A DNA stretch of 64,000 nucleotides from Ascarosepion bandense. Taxonomy: Eukaryota > Mollusca > Cephalopoda > Sepiida > Sepiidae. The notes beneath the pieces are model-generated. The model saw only the letters and a program-made list of their open reading frames with translations, had not been told where the DNA came from and did not search any database. The stretch spans positions 5,876,501 to 5,940,500 of the forward strand of contig JBBBDQ010001918.1 in the NCBI GenBank assembly GCA_037127315.1. The letters are read 5' to 3'. Position numbers and translations under genes: made by a program. Positions 11,250-22,962 of this stretch are shown here, piece after piece (position 1 is the stretch's first letter; the number at the start of each line of letters is the position of its first letter).

Positions 11250-11450
11250 TGAATTACTGAATGAAAGAACAGAAATTATGACTAAGTGCAATCATAGCAT
11301 AAAATACCTATTAGGTTCACACAACCATGGATGAAAACGTTATAATTTATTCTAATTTTAAAAATTGCGTGTTCAAAAATTCCCTGTTACGTGAGTGTGC
11401 AAAAAAAAAGTAACCGTTACGTGAGCGTTCTTAAAACAAGAAAAAAACAA
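11245..11450 (+). mobile_element. Unclassified coding-derived repeat, copy A
   Basis: Encodes ELLNERTEIMTKC, then KYLL and a YNHG-like block (SHNHG here). The same peptide blocks lie on the minus strand at 35925-36130. The match at nucleotide and protein level shows a shared transposable-element origin. A frameshift follows in this copy. The minus-strand copy is followed by a CTGAAGA...GAAAC motif, so a PLE relationship is possible but unproven. Confidence 0.5.
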
Positions 11451-11779
11451 TAACAAAAACCAGATGAGGCGGCGAGATTGAAATACAGTCAAAGATGTAG
11501 AATCAGTTTCATAAAATTCATATTCCAACAATAAATAGGATTTCAAAATTTCAAATATTATTATAAATTATGTGTATTTACAAGCATGAGTCCAGGTAAA
11601 AATAGTTATAAATGTTTATGGACCGATTGTATCATTGACATTTTTTAAGTATATCAAGTAATAAGAATATAGCAATCAGGGTCCGCAAAATAGAAGGGAG
11701 AGTTATCAATGATAATGTTCTGATTTTGAATCCATGGTTATTTCCCTTTAAACTTCACTCTGCTTTATTATTATTATTA
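11451..11779. other. No gene seen
   Basis: AT-rich, no recognised repeat or reading frame. Confidence 0.5.
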
Positions 11780-12110
11780 TTTTGGAATGTACTTTTTATC
11801 TCATAAAATTTGGTGAAGCACGAGTAAAAAAAAAAAAATACAAGCAATATATTTTAAAAAAAACAGGCTTAAATGCAATACACTTTTAAAAACAAATACC
11901 AGAAAGAAAATTTCTAGCAATACATTTACTTTCGACAAAAGCCCTTTCCATAAAAAGTACTTCACTGAAACCTGATGCACGAATAGATTTCTTACAAAGA
12001 ATACGTATTGTATTCATACAAGCCTTTTCTAAAAAAAATGTTTCCATTAAATAACCTACTGAGTTTGATATGTCGTAAAACAAAATAAACAAAACCAAAG
12101 CAAAAACAGA
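11780..12110. repeat. Unclassified dispersed repeat, second copy
   Basis: Ends with TTAAATAACCTACTGAG and GATATGTCGTAAAAC, matching the ends at 4025-4070 and 43470-43525. The interior is A/T-rich with AATACATTT-type subrepeats. Confidence 0.5.
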
Positions 12111-12205
12111 GGAAATTAGATAAATAAGCAGCTGAAAAGTGATTTTTTATACAAGTTAATGTTTTTTTTTTATAATTAGAATGGTACTAAACACAAGATA
12201 TTAGG

Positions 12206-12241
12206 GATTACGGTCATATCACGCTAAAACACCGGTTCACA
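12206..12241 (+). pseudogene. 5S rRNA-derived fragment
   Basis: ATTACGGTCATATCACGCT followed by ACACCGGTTCAC corresponds to about the first 36 nt of 5S rRNA. Truncated after that, so it is not a gene. Confidence 0.6.
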
Positions 12242-12321
12242 ATTGGTGAATGTATATATTGAAATGAGATGTCAGTGTTATTTTCATTTTTGTGTAATGT
12301 AGAAGACAATTCAAAATAAAC

Positions 12322-12367
<46 letters not shown>

Positions 12368-12377
12368 CCATTCACAC

Positions 12378-12438
<61 letters not shown>

Positions 12439-12457
12439 AAGGTTCACAGTCTGTTTA

Positions 12458-12515
<58 letters not shown>

Positions 12516-12542
12516 ACGGTTCACAGTCTGTTCTATCTATCA

Positions 12543-12588
<46 letters not shown>

Positions 12589-12604
12589 ACGGTTCACAGT
12601 CTGT

Positions 12605-12655
<51 letters not shown>

Positions 12656-12674
12656 AAGGTTCACAGTCTGTTTA

Positions 12675-12713
<39 letters not shown>

Positions 12714-12743
12714 ATATCTATCTAACGGTTCACAGTCTGTTCA

Positions 12744-12790
<47 letters not shown>
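12322..12790. repeat. Composite (TCTA)n minisatellite with GGTTCACAGTCTGTT spacers
   Basis: Runs of 8-14 TCTA units are separated by an almost invariant 15-mer, GGTTCACAGTCTGTT, at about 12440, 12518, 12590, 12658 and 12727. Each spacer plus its TCTA run makes a 66-78-bp higher-order unit. Confidence 0.9.
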
Positions 12791-13254
12791 TCAAAAATAG
12801 ATAATGTATACATTGTCATAGATCGATTGGAAACTTGTTCCTGCACACGTATCGAACATAGCAACTTTGTTTCTTAGAGTATAAAAATCAAACAAAAGGG
12901 AGAAATAAAGGCACAATTTTTGTTATTCTCTAGTTACTCTCTTATTAAAAGTGCGACTTTTAATAAGTCTATCACCTCCAGATGCGATATTTTCGTCTGA
13001 TCAGAAAATTATTTGAAAAGAAATGTTTCCTCCATTATTTTCTGAGACTTACAAATGTTGTCTTGTTGTCTCTATTTTATGGTGTTTCATCTCTTACCGA
13101 AATTGAAAATTACAGCCGTGTTTGAAAAATAGCTTATATCTTGCATTTTGTTTCCACTCACCTCTTTAAACAAACTTTTATCCTTATAAGTATCTCACAA
13201 GACAGGTCATCAAGTTATTGTTCTAAAATTATCTATCACTTGTAATTATGGAAA
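12791..13254. other. No gene seen
   Basis: AT-rich sequence leading into the first diverged monomer of the 199-bp array. Confidence 0.5.
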
Positions 13255-16200
13255 TAAATAGGTTCGTCTATCGTATGTTTCTAAAATCTCCCCGGTCTTT
13301 TAAACAGCAGTAGAGATTTATCCTTTGTTCCTTGTTTCCGGTTCCTTTTAAAGTCTACTTCAACTCCATCCGTTTAAAGTCTTAGCTTTAAACTCTCAGC
13401 ATTTTATTAACTGTTTATTTACATTCCTTTCCTCAATAAATGTAGATAGGTTTGCCCATCGTCCGGTATACTCTCCTCTACGGCCTTTTGAATAGAAGGA
13501 GGGGTGTATACCTTACTTCCTCTTTAGGACTAGATTTCCCGTTCCTTCTAAAGTCTTCTTCAACTCTATACTTCTAACGTCTTGATCTAAAACTTTAAAT
13601 TTTTATTTTCTATTTATTTACATTTCTTTCCTCAATAAATGTAGATAGGTTTGCCCATCGTCCGGTATACTCTCCTCTACGGCCTTTTGAATAGAAGGAG
13701 GGGTGTATACCTTACTTCCTCTTTAGGACTAGATTTCCCGTTCCTTCTAAAGTCTTCTTCAACTCTATACTTCTAACGTCTTGACCTAAAACTTTAAATT
13801 TTTATTTTCTATTTATTTACATTTCTTTCCTCAATAAATGTAGATAGGTTTGCCCATCGTCCGGTATACTCTCCTCTACGGCCTTTTGAATAGAAGGAGG
13901 GGTGTATACCTTACTTCCTCTTTAGGACTAGATTTCCCGTTCCTTCTAAAGTCTTCTTCAACTCTATACTTCTAACGTCTTGACCTAAAACTTTAAATTT
14001 TTATTTTCTATTTATTTACATTTCTTTCCTCAATAAATGTAGATAGGTTTGCCCATCGTCCGGTATACTCTCCTCTACGGCCTTTTGAATAGAAGGAGGG
14101 GTGTATACCTTACTTCCTCTTTAGGACTAGATTTCCCGTTCCTTCTAAAGTCTTCTTCAACTCTATACTTCTAACATCTTGACCTAAAACTTTAAATTTT
14201 TATTTTCTATTTATTTACATTTCTTTCCTCAATAAATGTAGATAGGTTTGCCCATCGTCCGGTATACTCTCCTCTACGGCCTTTTGAATAGAAGGAGGGG
14301 TGTATACCTTACTTCCTCTTTAGGACTAGATTTCCCGTTCCTTCTAAAGTCTTCTTCAACTCTATACTTCTAACATCTTGACCTAAAACTTTAAATTTTT
14401 ATTTTCTATTTATTTACATTTCTTTCCTCAATAAATGTAGATAGGTTTGCCCATCGTCCGGTATACTCTCCTCTACGGCCTTTTGAATAGAAGGAGGGGT
14501 GTATACCTTACTTCCTCTTTAGGACTAGATTTCCCGTTCCTTCTAAAGTCTTCTTCAACTCCATATTTCTAACGTCTTGACCTAAAACTTTAAATTTTTA
14601 TTTTCTATTTATTTACATTTATTTCCTCAATAAAAGTAGATAGGTTTGCCTATCGTCCGGTATACTCTCCTCCACGGCCTTTTGAATAGAAGAGGTTTAT
14701 CCCTTGCTTTCTATTTAGAACTAGGTTTTCTGTTCCTTCTAAAGTCTACTTCAACTCTATACTTCTAACGTCTTAACTTAAAATTCCGAGCTTGTATTTA
14801 CTATTTATTTATTTATTTTTATAATCTTGTCACCCCAAGCAAGGCATTTTACTGCCACTGTTGAGCAGGGGGTTACATAGTAGGTAAGTTATGAGAAAGA
14901 ATGGCTGGTAACAGAGGGTGTCAGGAAGAGGGTAAGAGAAGGATGAAAAAACTGCTGAGAGTGGAGTGGACGAAGAAATAAGCATAAGAGAGGGAGCGGA
15001 AGCAAGTTGGTGAGATAATAGATGACTATTGATTTACATGATTTCTTGAATATTGTAACTGTCGGGAATGCAAGTAAACAGAAAGGAATTCCAGAGGCGG
15101 GAAGTGCGAGAAAAGAAGCTGAGGGAGTAGAATTTCCGTTTTTACATTTCTTTTCTCAATAAGAGTAGCTATATTCATTTATCCTCAGGACCCACCCCTC
15201 CCCAGTTTTGTGACTAGGAGCAAAGATTTATCCCTTGATTTTTGTTTTGGATAGGTTTTCCAGTTCCTTCTAAAATCTACTTCAACTCTATACTTCAAAA
15301 GTCTTAATTTAAAATTCAGAGTTTTTATTTACATTTCTTTCCTCAATAGGAATAGATAGGTTCGCCTCTCGTCCAGTTTACACTTCTCCTCGGTCTTTTC
15401 AAAAAGAGTACAGATTTATCCTTTGTTTTCTGTTTAAGTTTATGTTTCCAGTTCTTTCTCAATTCTACTTCAACTCTATATTTCAAAAGTCTTAATTTAA
15501 AATTCAGAGCTTTTATTTATATTTCTTTCCTCAATAGGAATAGATAGGTTCGCCTGTCGCCCTGTTTACACTTTTCCACGGTCTTTTGAACAGGAGTACA
15601 GATTTAGGCTGCGGCGGTAAACCTGTGAGTAACAAAGTTGACTGACCGGGATTATAATTCATTCTGTAGAAAAGTCTTTCTTGTTTCACATACGCGAAAC
15701 CGTTATAGTTGAAACAAAATAGGAAACGTATCTCAATTTAATGTTTCTGGATAACCTTTTATTTATTATTTATTTACATTTCTTTCCTCAATAAAAGTAG
15801 ATATGTTTGCCTATCATCCGGTATACACTTCTCTCCGCTCTTTTGAATAAAAGGAGAGGTTTATCTCTTGCTTCCTGTTTAGAACTAGGTTTCCTGTTCC
15901 CTCTAAAGTCTACTTGAACTCTATACATGTAACATCTTAGCTTAAAACTAAGCATTTTATTTACTATTTATTTACATTTCTTTCCTCAATAAAATTAGAA
16001 AGGTTTACCTATCGTCCGGTATACACTTCTCTCCGGTATTTTGAATAGAAGGAGAGGTTTATCACTTGCTTCCTGTTTAAGACTTGGTTTCCGGTTCCTT
16101 CTAAAATCTACTTCAATTCTATACTTCTGACGTCTTAACTTAAAACTCTGAGCTTTTATTTACATTTCTTTCCTCAATAGGAGTAGATAGGTTTGCCTCT

Positions 16201-16479
16201 CGTCCAGTTCACACTTCTCCTCGGTCTTTTGAAAAAGAGTACAGATTTATACTTTGTTCTCTGTTTAAGTTTATGTTTCCAGTTCTTTCTAAATTCTACT
16301 TCAACTCTATACTTCTAACGTTTTAATTTAAAACTCTGAGCTTTTATTTACTATTTATTGTTTATTTAAATTACTCTTTTACCAATAATTGTAGGGTCCC
16401 CTATCGTTCAGTACACACTCCTCTTTGCTCTTTTGAACAGGAGTAGAGATTCATCTCTTGTTCCTTGTTTAGGAATGGG
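13255..16479. repeat. 199-bp tandem array, homogeneous core and diverged flanks
   Basis: TAGATAGGTTTGCCCATCG recurs at 13443, 13642, 13841, 14040, 14239 and 14438, and in variant form at 14637. The spacing is exactly 199 bp and the core copies are nearly identical. Diverged copies flank the core from 13255 and up to 16479; some are shorter. The array is broken by a LINE tail (14815-15140), by an unrecognised insert (about 15605-15765) and by the TIR element starting at 16480. It resumes at 18310. The monomer resembles the head of the dispersed elements at 19362, 25819, 46263 and 48840. Confidence 0.9.
14815..15140 (-). mobile_element. CR1/L2-like LINE 3' tail inserted in the 199-bp array
   Basis: Contains CACCCCAAGCAAGGC and GAGCAGGGGGTTACATAG, the reverse complement of the LINE tail at 48000-48060. 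It continues into the coding-end segment near AGGGAGTAGAATTTCC. Array monomers lie on both sides. Confidence 0.75.
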
Positions 16480-18309
16480 TACCTCCACTAAACAGCATAA
16501 AACAGCATAGTATGAATAAAAAAGGTCTCAAACTTAATAAAACAAAATCTTTCAATCAAAATATTTATATTATTATTAAGAGAAAAGATCAAAGTAATTT
16601 TTAATTATTTTTTAAATGTTTTAATTCCTTCTAACTTTTTCGAAATTTTGTCAGAAAATTTTGTTTTGATTTGAGTTAGTGACTGAAAAAAATTTTACGA
16701 CTCTTTTGCAATGGCAAACGTTATGATGACATCACCCACTTTTTTCCCCAGTGACAAACACATTAATTTTGAAATTCTCGCAAAAATCAAATAATTGTCA
16801 AATTTTAATGAAACTTTCAGTACTCATTCAAAAATGAATGAAAGTAATTTTGAAATTACTATTTTTTAAAAACCTTGGAGAAAATATATTTTTTAAAAAT
16901 CTGTTACCTTCCTTTATGTAAAAACATGAAATTTTAATAAATTTTAATGAGCTGCAAAAATGTTTTTATTAGCTAAACGCAGGACTGATTGATGGGGATA
17001 TAAATCATTTATGTTTTTTTAAGCACACAACTCGAACCAAAAATCTGGTCCGAAGATTAAAATAAAAAATGCAATAAATCCCTGATATAATTTAATTTGG
17101 TAAGCGTTTAATTGATAGAATAAATTATAATTATGAAAGACATTATAGTCTAAAGTAAAAAAAAAATTCGATTAATAAGAAAATTTTGAAAGAATTGCTT
17201 TAATTATTTTTTATTATAATTATAATATTTATAAAATAAGTCCAAATTTGTTACAAATATATAATATCTTTTATGGAATCGTTGTATTAATTTCCTTTTA
17301 GTTAAGAATTGATGATTATATTGCCTATCTAAAATTGAAAAGTTTAACAAAAGTCGTTCACCAGAAATATTTTTAAATAATTAAAAAAATGTGTGTGTAA
17401 ATATGTTTATCTTGATTAAGTACGATGTTCCATATGTGTCATAATACGTTTGCATAAAATTAAATTAAATAGTTTTACCATATCTTAAACTTAATGATAA
17501 CTTATTAATAATATGAAAAATACATAATAAAATAAAAGACATCAGAAAACTTAGTTCGGTTATTTTAATTTCATTCTTTCTTATTAAATTAAAATTATTT
17601 TAAAAGAAATTTAAATTTTTAAATTTTTATTTATTCAGAAAGCATATTCAAATGTCTGGCTATAAATCTAAACTAAAATTCTATAAAATATTATATAATT
17701 GCTGAATATATTATGTTAAATTTTAAATTTTACTATTTAGGTAACACACCCCACCTCCCGCAAAAGAATAAAAGAAATTAAAATTTGTAAAGTTTATGCT
17801 TTAAACTAATTGGAATTTTGACTCACGTGGTCGCCACCATTATCAATCCTGCAGTTATAAATCTGTCATCAGCCCGATAACGCAGATAAAACAGGGCTAC
17901 CGGAGTTAAAAAGTTTTTTTATTGTAAAAGCAGTTATTACTTGATTGAAATCAGATAAAGGTAAGTTTGAATTTTAAAAATTGACTTAAATGTCGTGTCA
18001 GCGAGCTATATTATATTTTTGAAAGATTTTTAAACAGAGATTTGGCTTTTGTTTAAGTACTGTTGACGGAATGTGTCGATCAATCAATAATGGTGGGAAG
18101 TCTTTTTGTTTTTTTTAAATCAGAAAAAAATTAGATTAAAATCAATATAATTTCGGTTTAAAATACACAAGTGTGTTTTTCTTTCTGGAATTAAAATGTA
18201 ATCTCTTGACTTTCAATTAAAGCTAATTTTAAAGCTTGAAGATAACTTATTTTTAAAATTTCAATTTTAGTTTAGGTATACTGTTTTTTAGAGAGATTTA
18301 GTGGAGGTA
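16480..18309. mobile_element. Non-autonomous TIR element (1.83 kb) nested in the 199-bp array
   Basis: The left end reads TACCTCCACTAAA (16480-16492) and the right end is its exact reverse complement (18297-18309). TA at both outer edges may be the target-site duplication. Flanking sequence on both sides is the 199-bp monomer (TTGTTTAGGAAT to the left, TTCTAAAGTCTACTTC to the right), so the insertion point is defined. The interior is very AT-rich and encodes no transposase. Superfamily unknown; a TA target would fit Tc1/mariner, but the TIR sequence is not one I recognise. Confidence 0.7.
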
Positions 18310-18480
18310 TCTATTCTAAAGTCTACTTCAATTCTGTACTTGTAGCGTCTCCGCTTAAACTCTTTAATTTTATTAACTATTTTTTCTCAGTAGTCGTAGT
18401 TAGATTCGCCGACCGCCCAATTCACAACCGTCTACTGGACAGGAGTAGCGATTTGTCCATTGTTTCCTGTTTAAGATTTA
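18310..18480. repeat. Continuation of the 199-bp array after the TIR element
   Basis: TTCTAAAGTCTACTTCAAT, then AGATTCGCCGACCGCCCAAT and AGGAGTAGCGATTTGTCC follow the monomer order with divergence. Confidence 0.75.
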
Positions 18481-19361
18481 ATTTGTAAGGGCCTCAGTTA
18501 TGTTTGTCAAATTGGCCTTGTGCCAGACACAACCGAAGTCCCCACAATTTAAAATATCAGAAGGTTGAAGGTTGCATGTTGGAATATGGAAGAATAAAAT
18601 ATTTCGTTTTGTATGTTAAAGTAAAATTTTATAAACTAAACAGAATAACAAATTTTTAAGAAGAAAATGTTCAAAGAGATAAATGTATGTATTTAAATCT
18701 TCCAGAAATATAGTAATAAGTGGCAGAATGTGTGTATATAAAAAGATTAAAAGGTTACTAATAAAGCCTGTGTTCCTTTCCTTTTTATGGCCGGCTAAAG
18801 AGTGAAAAGGAAGGTGAAGCAATAAAAGAAATTGTACTTATCGGAATTTAGTTTTTTGGAGTCTGGACGGCGTGTGAGTGAAAGGGAAGAAAGGAAAATT
18901 GGAAGTAAAGGTAGATAGAATATGTGACGCGACCTTTGTATGTCCGGGTCTTGCTAAAGTTTCCTTTGTTACGTCTTGCGTATCGTCTCTCGGCGCTCCC
19001 ATTTGACTGACTGAGTTTTGCTGGTCAAGAGACGTGAAATCTAGTCAGGTGACTGGATCGGACAGCATACTCATTTCTTTAGGTGTTAAGGAAAATTGAC
19101 TGGGGTCAAAGATCAATTTGATATTTTCTTTCCAACCAGAATCCAGAAGCTTAATTTTCACACTGACTTGTGAAATTTGCCTTGGCCTAGGTTTTTCCAA
19201 AATGTTTTTAGTCGATTTGATCCATTTATGCGGGCGTGGGATATTACTTTTTTCGTTTTAGTTAATTGTTGGATCTTATAGGATTTGTATCCTATAGCTT
19301 TCTGCTTCATTCTAAATCCTTTTATTCTCTTTCACTTCCAGTAGCCTCTTGCGTCTTTTTG
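18481..19361. other. No gene seen
   Basis: Mixed-composition sequence; the 68-codon minus-strand frame is hydrophobic low complexity. No family recognised. Confidence 0.5.
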
Positions 19362-19700
19362 TTTTTTAATCATATCAACCCGAGCAAGGCGGTAACGCCA
19401 CTGATGTGCAGGGGGCTACATAGGAGTGAAAAGATTGGAAAAGAGAAAGCCGGAAACCACATCCTAAAAAGGGAACAAGGGATGAGCCTCTTCACCTGTT
19501 CAATAGACGATGGTGGAGTGTGAACCGGGCGATAGTTTAGTCTATCTACTCCAATTGAAAAAAAAGAAAAAAGAAAAGAGTGAAAAGATTTGGAAAAGAG
19601 AAAGCCGGAAAACCACATCCTAAACAGGGAACAAGGGATGAGCCTCTTCACCTGTTCAATAGACGACGGTGGAGTGTGAACCGGGCGATAGTTTAGTCTT
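19362..19700 (-). mobile_element. SINE-like element with dimeric head and LINE-type 3' tail
   Basis: On the minus strand two head units of about 142 bp (ACTATCGCCCGGTTCACAC and the TTGAACAGGTGAAGAGGC block) are followed by the tail CCCCTGCACATCAGTGGCG and TTGCTCGG. That tail is the 3' end of the CR1/L2-like LINE at 47458-48075. No protein is encoded. Confidence 0.7.
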
Positions 19701-19969
19701 ACTGGAAATATTACTTAGGTGAATTGATATACAAAAAAAAAACCCTTCCTTTTTTTATTTTTTCCTTTATACGCCGTATTCATTGCGGAGATGGATAGTC
19801 AAGCCTCTTTGGAACTCCCTTTACTTTTTCTCACACTACTTCTTATGTCATTCATTTACAAACTTCTTAAGTCTTGACTTGACATCGCGACTCCAGTCAC
19901 TTTCTCTCTTTCGTAATGTATCATTTCTATAAATAAATTGTCGTGTCAATTGTTGTAAAGACCTTTAGC

Positions 19970-20613
19970 AGTCTAAAATGTCAAATACAGGTGGAGGATA
20001 CTAAAATCAATCAAGTACAAAATTTTAAATACCTGCGAAGTGTTTTAACAGAAGTCGGAAACTGGGACACAGAGATCCGAAGGCGAATTGGCAAGGCGAA
20101 AGACGCATTCCAGAAGTTGAGTAAGGTATTAAGAAACAGGACAATTTCACTAGAAACAGAAAAGAGAGTACTGGATTGCTATGTGATGTCAGTTCTTCAA
20201 TATGGCAGTGAATGCTGGACAATATCATCGAAGATGAAAGAAAAACAAAGCAACTGAAATGTGGTTCTAGAGAAGGATGCTGCGGATATCATGGATCGAG
20301 CATGTGAGCAATGATGAGGTTTTGGAAATGATGGAAACAAAAAGGAATTTAATACTGAGCATCCGGAAAATACAGCTAAAGTTCCTCTGACATGTAATAA
20401 GTAAGGGAGGCTTGGAGAATCTGATACAGGTCAGATAGAGGGAAAGAGAGACAGGGGAAAGCAGCGGATAACATATTTGAAAAGCCTGAGCAGGTGGATA
20501 ACAGAGCGGGGGTTGCGTGGCGTAACAGGAGAAAGCCTGCTAAGAGCCACCAGGGATAGGGAGACGTGGAAGACCATGATCGCCTACGTCCTGAAAGGAC
20601 AAGGCACATAGAA
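19970..20613 (+). mobile_element. RTE-type LINE 3' fragment, 5' truncated
   Basis: Matches the last 640 bp of the LINE ORF at 6934-9915, from the FKYLG block (here FKYLR) to the final KGQGT. A frameshift falls after the SSKM block, near 20255. Ends at GGCACATAGAAGA, with almost no (GAA)n tail. Confidence 0.9.
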
Positions 20614-20681
20614 GATCTCAACCGTATGAATTAAAGCGTACTACTGTTTTGCTGTTGAAATATCTAAATATAATCGTACTT

Positions 20682-21184
20682 TCTATTATTATTATTATGT
20701 CATTTTTCATCATATTTCGATTTCTGCTTTGGTCTCACTACCAACCAAGTCTGCGGGGAGACCTAAGGCAGGTAGTGGCGTGTTGTTATGGCTCCATTTC
20801 ATGTTTTTCTATCTTCCCTATCATCCTCAGCATTACATAGATAAAGTTTTCCTTAGTGTGTGGGCTGTACTTAATAAGACAATTTTTTGTATATCTCTTA
20901 AGCTGGGGTTTCCAGGGATTCTTTCAATGTGTTGTTTTGTTCCATTTTTTTATCATTCCAAGTGCACCTACTATCACTGGCACAACTCTTGTTTTCAATT
21001 TCCACATTTTTTCTATTTCAATTTCCAGGTCTTTATATTTTGACAGTTTTTCAAATTCCTTGATTGCTATGTTACAATCCGCTGGACAAGCCATATCAAT
21101 TAATAGACAAGTTTTCTCCTTCTGGTTTTTAACAATAATGTCTGGCCTGTTTGCTTCAATTTTTCTGTCTGTGTAGATGGTGTA
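20682..21184 (-). mobile_element. Non-LTR retrotransposon 3' end with restriction-like endonuclease
   Basis: The minus strand holds the C-terminal coding end (21184-20833), about 130 bp of 3' UTR and an (ATA)n/(TAA)n tail at 20682-20700. A second (ATT)n block borders the 5' truncation. This lineage is distinct from the RTE and CR1/L2-like LINEs here. Confidence 0.75.
20833..21184 (-). pseudogene. Restriction-like (PD-(D/E)XK type) endonuclease domain of a non-LTR element, broken
   Basis: Translating the minus strand from 21184 gives 86 open codons with IYTDRKIEANRPDIIVKN, CLLIDMACP, KYKDLEIEIEKMW and VVPVIVGALGMIKK, ending at a stop (20924-20926). The remainder, IPGNPSLRDIQK and TAHTLRKTLSM, is in another frame and stops at 20833-20835. 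R-PDI-V followed by LIDM--P is the nuclease core seen at the C-terminus of R4/Dong-like and related non-LTR proteins. One frameshift separates the halves. 5' truncated, so no reverse transcriptase is retained. The clade is my inference. Confidence 0.75.
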
Positions 21185-21202
21185 TTATTATTATTATTAT
21201 TA

Positions 21203-21234
<32 letters not shown>
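21184..21234. repeat. (ATT)n microsatellite
   Basis: About 16 ATT units with one interruption (ATC). Confidence 0.95.
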
Positions 21235-21235
<1 letters not shown>

Positions 21236-21875
21236 TGTACCGTGTCTTCCTCTTTTTCTTCTTTTATGTACCGTGTCCCTTCTGGACATAGGCGATCATG
21301 GTTTTTCGCATCTCTGTATCTGTAGTAGCTCTTAATACGCTTTCTCCTTTTAACCCACACGGACCCTATTTGCTCAAGCCCATCAAGTATGTTACGCCTT
21401 GCTTTCTTTTTGTATCTCTTTCCCTCTATCTGACCTGTGAGTATTTAATTCTCCAAGCCGTCCCTCCTCATTATTTGTCCCAGGAACTTCAGCTATTTTT
21501 CCTTATGTTAAGTATTAGTTTCCTTTTCGCTTCCATCCCCTCCAGAACTTCGTTGTTGCTCACATGTTCTTATTCTCGGTATCCTTCTGTAGAACCACAT
21601 TTCGGTTGCTTCAAGTCTTCTTTCATCTTTGATGAGATTGCCCAGCATGTCCTGCCATATTGAAGAACAGGTATCCCATAGTAATCTAGTACTCTCTTTT
21701 TTTGTTTCCAGCAAAATTTTCCTGTCTCTTAATAATCTACTCCGCTTCTGGAATGCATCCTTAACCATACCAATTTTTCTTTGGATCTCCGTGTCACACT
21801 TTCCATCCTTTTTTTAGAACACTTCCTAGGTATTTAAATTTCTGTACCTGCTTGATTTTAATAAATCCGACGTTC
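21236..21875 (-). mobile_element. RTE-type LINE 3' fragment
   Basis: Reverse complement of the LINE 3' end: TTATGTACCGTGTCCCTTC, then the segments for WFYRRI, LEATE and KDAFQK, up to the FKYLG region near 21835. Several frameshifts. Confidence 0.85.
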
Positions 21876-21914
21876 TATTCTAACAGTTTTATTTTATTTT
21901 ATTTTATTTTTTTT

Positions 21915-22440
21915 TTTTGCCTATGGAATTCTCTTCCGGTTTCTTGCATTCAGGTCACCTGAGTCAGTTAAGTGCCATCCGTGACAAACGCTTAATCGAT
22001 CATGTCTAGAAAGAGACATGACTGACTGGATAGAAGGTTTTTTCGCAGTATGTTGCCATTACTTTCTGCCAACCAAGGCAATAAAACCCAATCTTTCCTG
22101 TTATTTAGCCCATACATTTAGGGAGAAGTGAAGTGAAGGATTCATATCTTTCGCAAGGGTATTTGGGCGTATGTGAATGCAAGGAATTCAACTAGATTTC
22201 CATCTTTGATTTCTCCTTCCTTGTCGATATCGACTGCACCACCACACACAACCGGGTAACCCAAGATCTTCAAAAATTTAAATGTGACACTAATCGCCAT
22301 CCTCCGTCTTTCGAAAAACTGTTCTTTTATTGTCCTTTCTACCTACTAATATTTTTCTAATTCCCTTTCAATTTAAGTGAACACTCTTGCGTTTTAGTAA
22401 CATTATCACCTTTATTATGGGGATGAAATTATATTTTAGT
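21915..22440 (+). mobile_element. CR1/L2-like LINE tail split by a SINE
   Basis: Before the SINE, CTATGGAATTCTCTTCCGG encodes LWNSLP. After it, AAGATCTTCAAAAATTTAAA encodes a DLQKFK-like block. Both match consecutive parts of the LINE coding end at 47458-47865. The SINE at 21961-22243 therefore inserted into this copy. Confidence 0.65.
21961..22243 (-). mobile_element. tRNA-derived SINE, copy 3
   Basis: Starts GTCAGTTAAGTGCCATCCG and ends with the A-box region near GATATCGACTGCACCACC. The B-box is diverged. The hairpin CATGTCT/AGACATG is kept. Confidence 0.8.
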
Positions 22441-22446
22441 GGTAGT

Positions 22447-22540
22447 TTAATTGTTGTTTCCCCTCTGTCACTCTTTTATTTCAATATGCCTCATGGGTGT
22501 TACATTCTCCAAGCCATCCTTCCTTATTCTTGTCTTATTT
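22447..22540 (-). mobile_element. Short RTE-type LINE fragment
   Basis: GGGTGTTACATTCTCCAAGC and CATCCTTCCTTATTC correspond to the ENLILT region of the LINE, reverse strand. Confidence 0.5.
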
Positions 22541-22962
22541 ATTCATATGCTTAGTAAATACACATTTATCAGAATTTTATCAGGTTTATAAGTGCATTGA
22601 AGAGAAACTATCGAACTTTCTGATAACTTATTCACAAGAAATTAGGATCAATAATTTGAATTTGACCAGTTTTATTCACAGGGCGGTAACGGCTATCGTC
22701 GCGTGTAACTTAGGTTTAATATAAGTTTCTAACAGTCAGAGATGCTGGAAATATAACAAAGATGTATAATTAGTCAGTAAGAGGTACTTTGTTGAATACT
22801 TATTTATATGCCATCTTTTGGTCCAGCGAAGCCCATCATTCAACACGTTTCTGAAACGAGGTGTTCTGCAGACACGCGGGTGGATCTGTATTTAATTTTC
22901 AACTCGAATCGACAAGTATAGTATTTATCAAACAAGAAATGAACATGGCCAATTACATTGAC
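22541..22962. other. No gene seen
   Basis: No recognised repeat or reading frame apart from a 75-codon chance frame. Confidence 0.5.

Noticed and set aside
20649..21176. Hydrophobic plus-strand frames (63-106 codons) as membrane proteins
   Set aside because: They are antisense to the endonuclease remnant on the minus strand.
21100..21360. 86-codon minus-strand frame with an asparagine run
   Set aside because: The run is the (ATT)n microsatellite, and the real coding signal (endonuclease remnant) is in a different frame.
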